Part shown: one piece after another, positions 5,497 through 6,225 of the stretch
Layout of the letters: every line of letters starts with the position of its first letter
Numbering within the stretch: the stretch's first letter is position 1
NCBI GenBank assembly: GCA_905235315.1
Contig: CAJOLG010000109.1
Location: forward strand, 1-6,225
Length of the DNA stretch: 6,225 bases
Direction of reading: 5' to 3'
Origin: an uncultured Solobacterium sp.
Lineage (GTDB): Bacteria; Bacillota_I; Bacilli_A; Erysipelotrichales; Erysipelotrichaceae
Program-made: the position numbers and the translations under genes
Notes under the pieces: model-generated
What the model saw: the letters and a program-made list of their open reading frames with translations, nothing else
Database searches by the model: none
What the model was told of the DNA's origin: nothing

Positions 5497-6225
5497 TTAC
5501 TCCTTTAACGTCAGCCCCATGGGCTCATCGCGGAAGATCCGCGCATCCATCAGTTTCAGATCCGGTGAGATCAGAGGGGTGAATTCCATCTTGTCGAGGA
5601 TGTGTTTCTGCAGATCGACACCCGGCGCGATCTCGGTCACCATCAGCCCGTCCGGTGTCAGTTTCATGACGCACCGTTCGCTGATAAACAGAATCTCCTT
5701 GCCGGTTTCCGCCGCATATTTCCCTGAGAAGGTCACCTGCTGAACTTCGTTGACATATTTGATAATGTTTCCGTCACGGACAATGTTGATGCGGCCGTCC
5801 TCTACCCGGATATCCTGTTCCCTGCCTGCGGTAAAGATTCCGCTGAAGCATACCTGGGGCGCATTCTGTGCAATATTGATGAATCCGCCCGGCCCGGCCA
5901 CTTTTCCGTTGAATTTCGATACATTTACATTTCCGAACCGGTCGATCTCTGCGCCGCTCAGGAATGCCTGGTCCAGGCCTCCGCCGTCATAGAGATCAAA
6001 CGTGTCCGCCATCCGGTACAGCGCTTCCGGATTGATTCCTGCACCCATTGCGATGCCGGTCAGCGGTACGCCGCCCATCAGGCCCGTTTCAATCGTCAGG
6101 GTGATCTCATCCGCCACGCCTTCTTCGTTGGCCACGATGGAGATCCCGTCCGAGATGCCAAGGCCAAGATTGACCAGAGCTCCTTTTTTCAGCTCCAGCG
6201 CTGCCCGCCGGGCTACGACTTTCCG
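5497..6225 (-). CDS. Acyl-CoA:acetate/3-ketoacid CoA-transferase, C-terminal part
   Basis: The last 242 residues are present and the frame runs open through the right edge; family length (about 515-530) implies the start lies roughly 850 nt outside. A GTG at 6135 is an internal valine, not the start. The fragment matches the second half of propionate CoA-transferase/YdiF proteins, which move CoA between acetyl- or other acyl-CoAs and free short-chain acids through a glutamyl-CoA intermediate. Visible motifs are VNLGLGI (18-24 of the fragment), TIETG (44-48, with the probable catalytic glutamate E46 at 6090-6088), YDGGGLDQAFL, FGNVNVSKF, GPGGFINIAQNA and a C-terminal ISPDLKLMDARIF. It is the first visible gene of the operon, and its final AAG GAG codons supply the SD of the SDR gene. 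Pct and YdiF-type acetate CoA-transferases cannot be told apart here. Confidence 0.93.
   Translation of the reverse strand, partial: RKVVARRAALELKKGALVNLGLGISDGISIVANEEGVADEITLTIETGLMGGVPLTGIAMGAGINPEALYRMADTFDLYDGGGLDQAFLSGAEIDRFGNVNVSKFNGKVAGPGGFINIAQNAPQVCFSGIFTAGREQDIRVEDGRINIVRDGNIIKYVNEVQQVTFSGKYAAETGKEILFISERCVMKLTPDGLMVTEIAPGVDLQKHILDKMEFTPLISPDLKLMDARIFRDEPMGLTLKE
5500..5506 (-). promoter_or_regulatory. SD site built into the 3' end of the CoA-transferase gene
   Basis: AAAGGAG lies 9 nt before the ATG at 5490 and abuts the CoA-transferase TAA stop (5499-5497). It confirms the SDR start and indicates tight coupling of the two genes. Confidence 0.85.

Noticed and set aside
6133..6135. 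GTG at 6135 as the start of a short CoA-transferase gene
   Set aside because: Upstream codons to the window edge (RKVVARRAALELKKGALVNL) match the family's conserved region, so this is an internal valine of a longer gene.

Overview
The window reads as accessory-type metabolism and signalling from an anaerobic-looking member of the Bacillota (Clostridia or Erysipelotrichia are the best guesses). The evidence is GC a little above 50% by eye, strong GGAG-type Shine-Dalgarno sites, a Clostridia-style SpoIIE phosphatase fused to an RsbW-like ATPase, and a propionate/acetate-type CoA-transferase. This is inference from protein style; no rRNA or other taxonomic marker is present. Every gene lies on the minus strand, so transcription runs from high to low coordinates.

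Unit 1 (6225 down to about 3330) is a tightly packed metabolic operon entering from the right edge. In order of transcription it holds the C-terminal part of an acyl-CoA:acetate/3-ketoacid CoA-transferase, a classical short-chain dehydrogenase (SDR), a gamma-carbonic-anhydrase-like hexapeptide protein and an NmrA-type NAD(P)-binding protein. Gaps are 6 nt or less and one junction is a TGATG overlap. A clean Rho-independent terminator at 3330-3360 closes it. The combination suggests handling of a CoA thioester (CoA transfer, oxidation/reduction, possibly thioester hydrolysis), but the substrate cannot be read from the sequence.

Unit 2 (3254 down to 130) is a two-gene operon. A multi-pass membrane protein of the heparan-alpha-glucosaminide N-acetyltransferase (HGSNAT/NagX) type overlaps by ATGA with a membrane sensor of Cache-like, HAMP, SpoIIE/PP2C phosphatase and HATPase architecture. 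The 126-nt gap before it carries the unit 1 terminator and a perfect 7-bp dyad immediately upstream of the start codon.

Unit 3 begins at the left edge. A near-consensus promoter (TTGAAA, 17 nt, TACAAT) at 49-77 points leftward to an SD site and an ATG at 25; only eight codons are inside the window. The -35 box sits in one arm of a long imperfect inverted repeat (70-118).

I see no CRISPR array, RNA gene, insertion sequence or phage gene. The closest thing to an unusual system is the coupling of a membrane acyltransferase-like protein to a one-chain phosphatase/kinase-like sensor, with no STAS or sigma partner in view.
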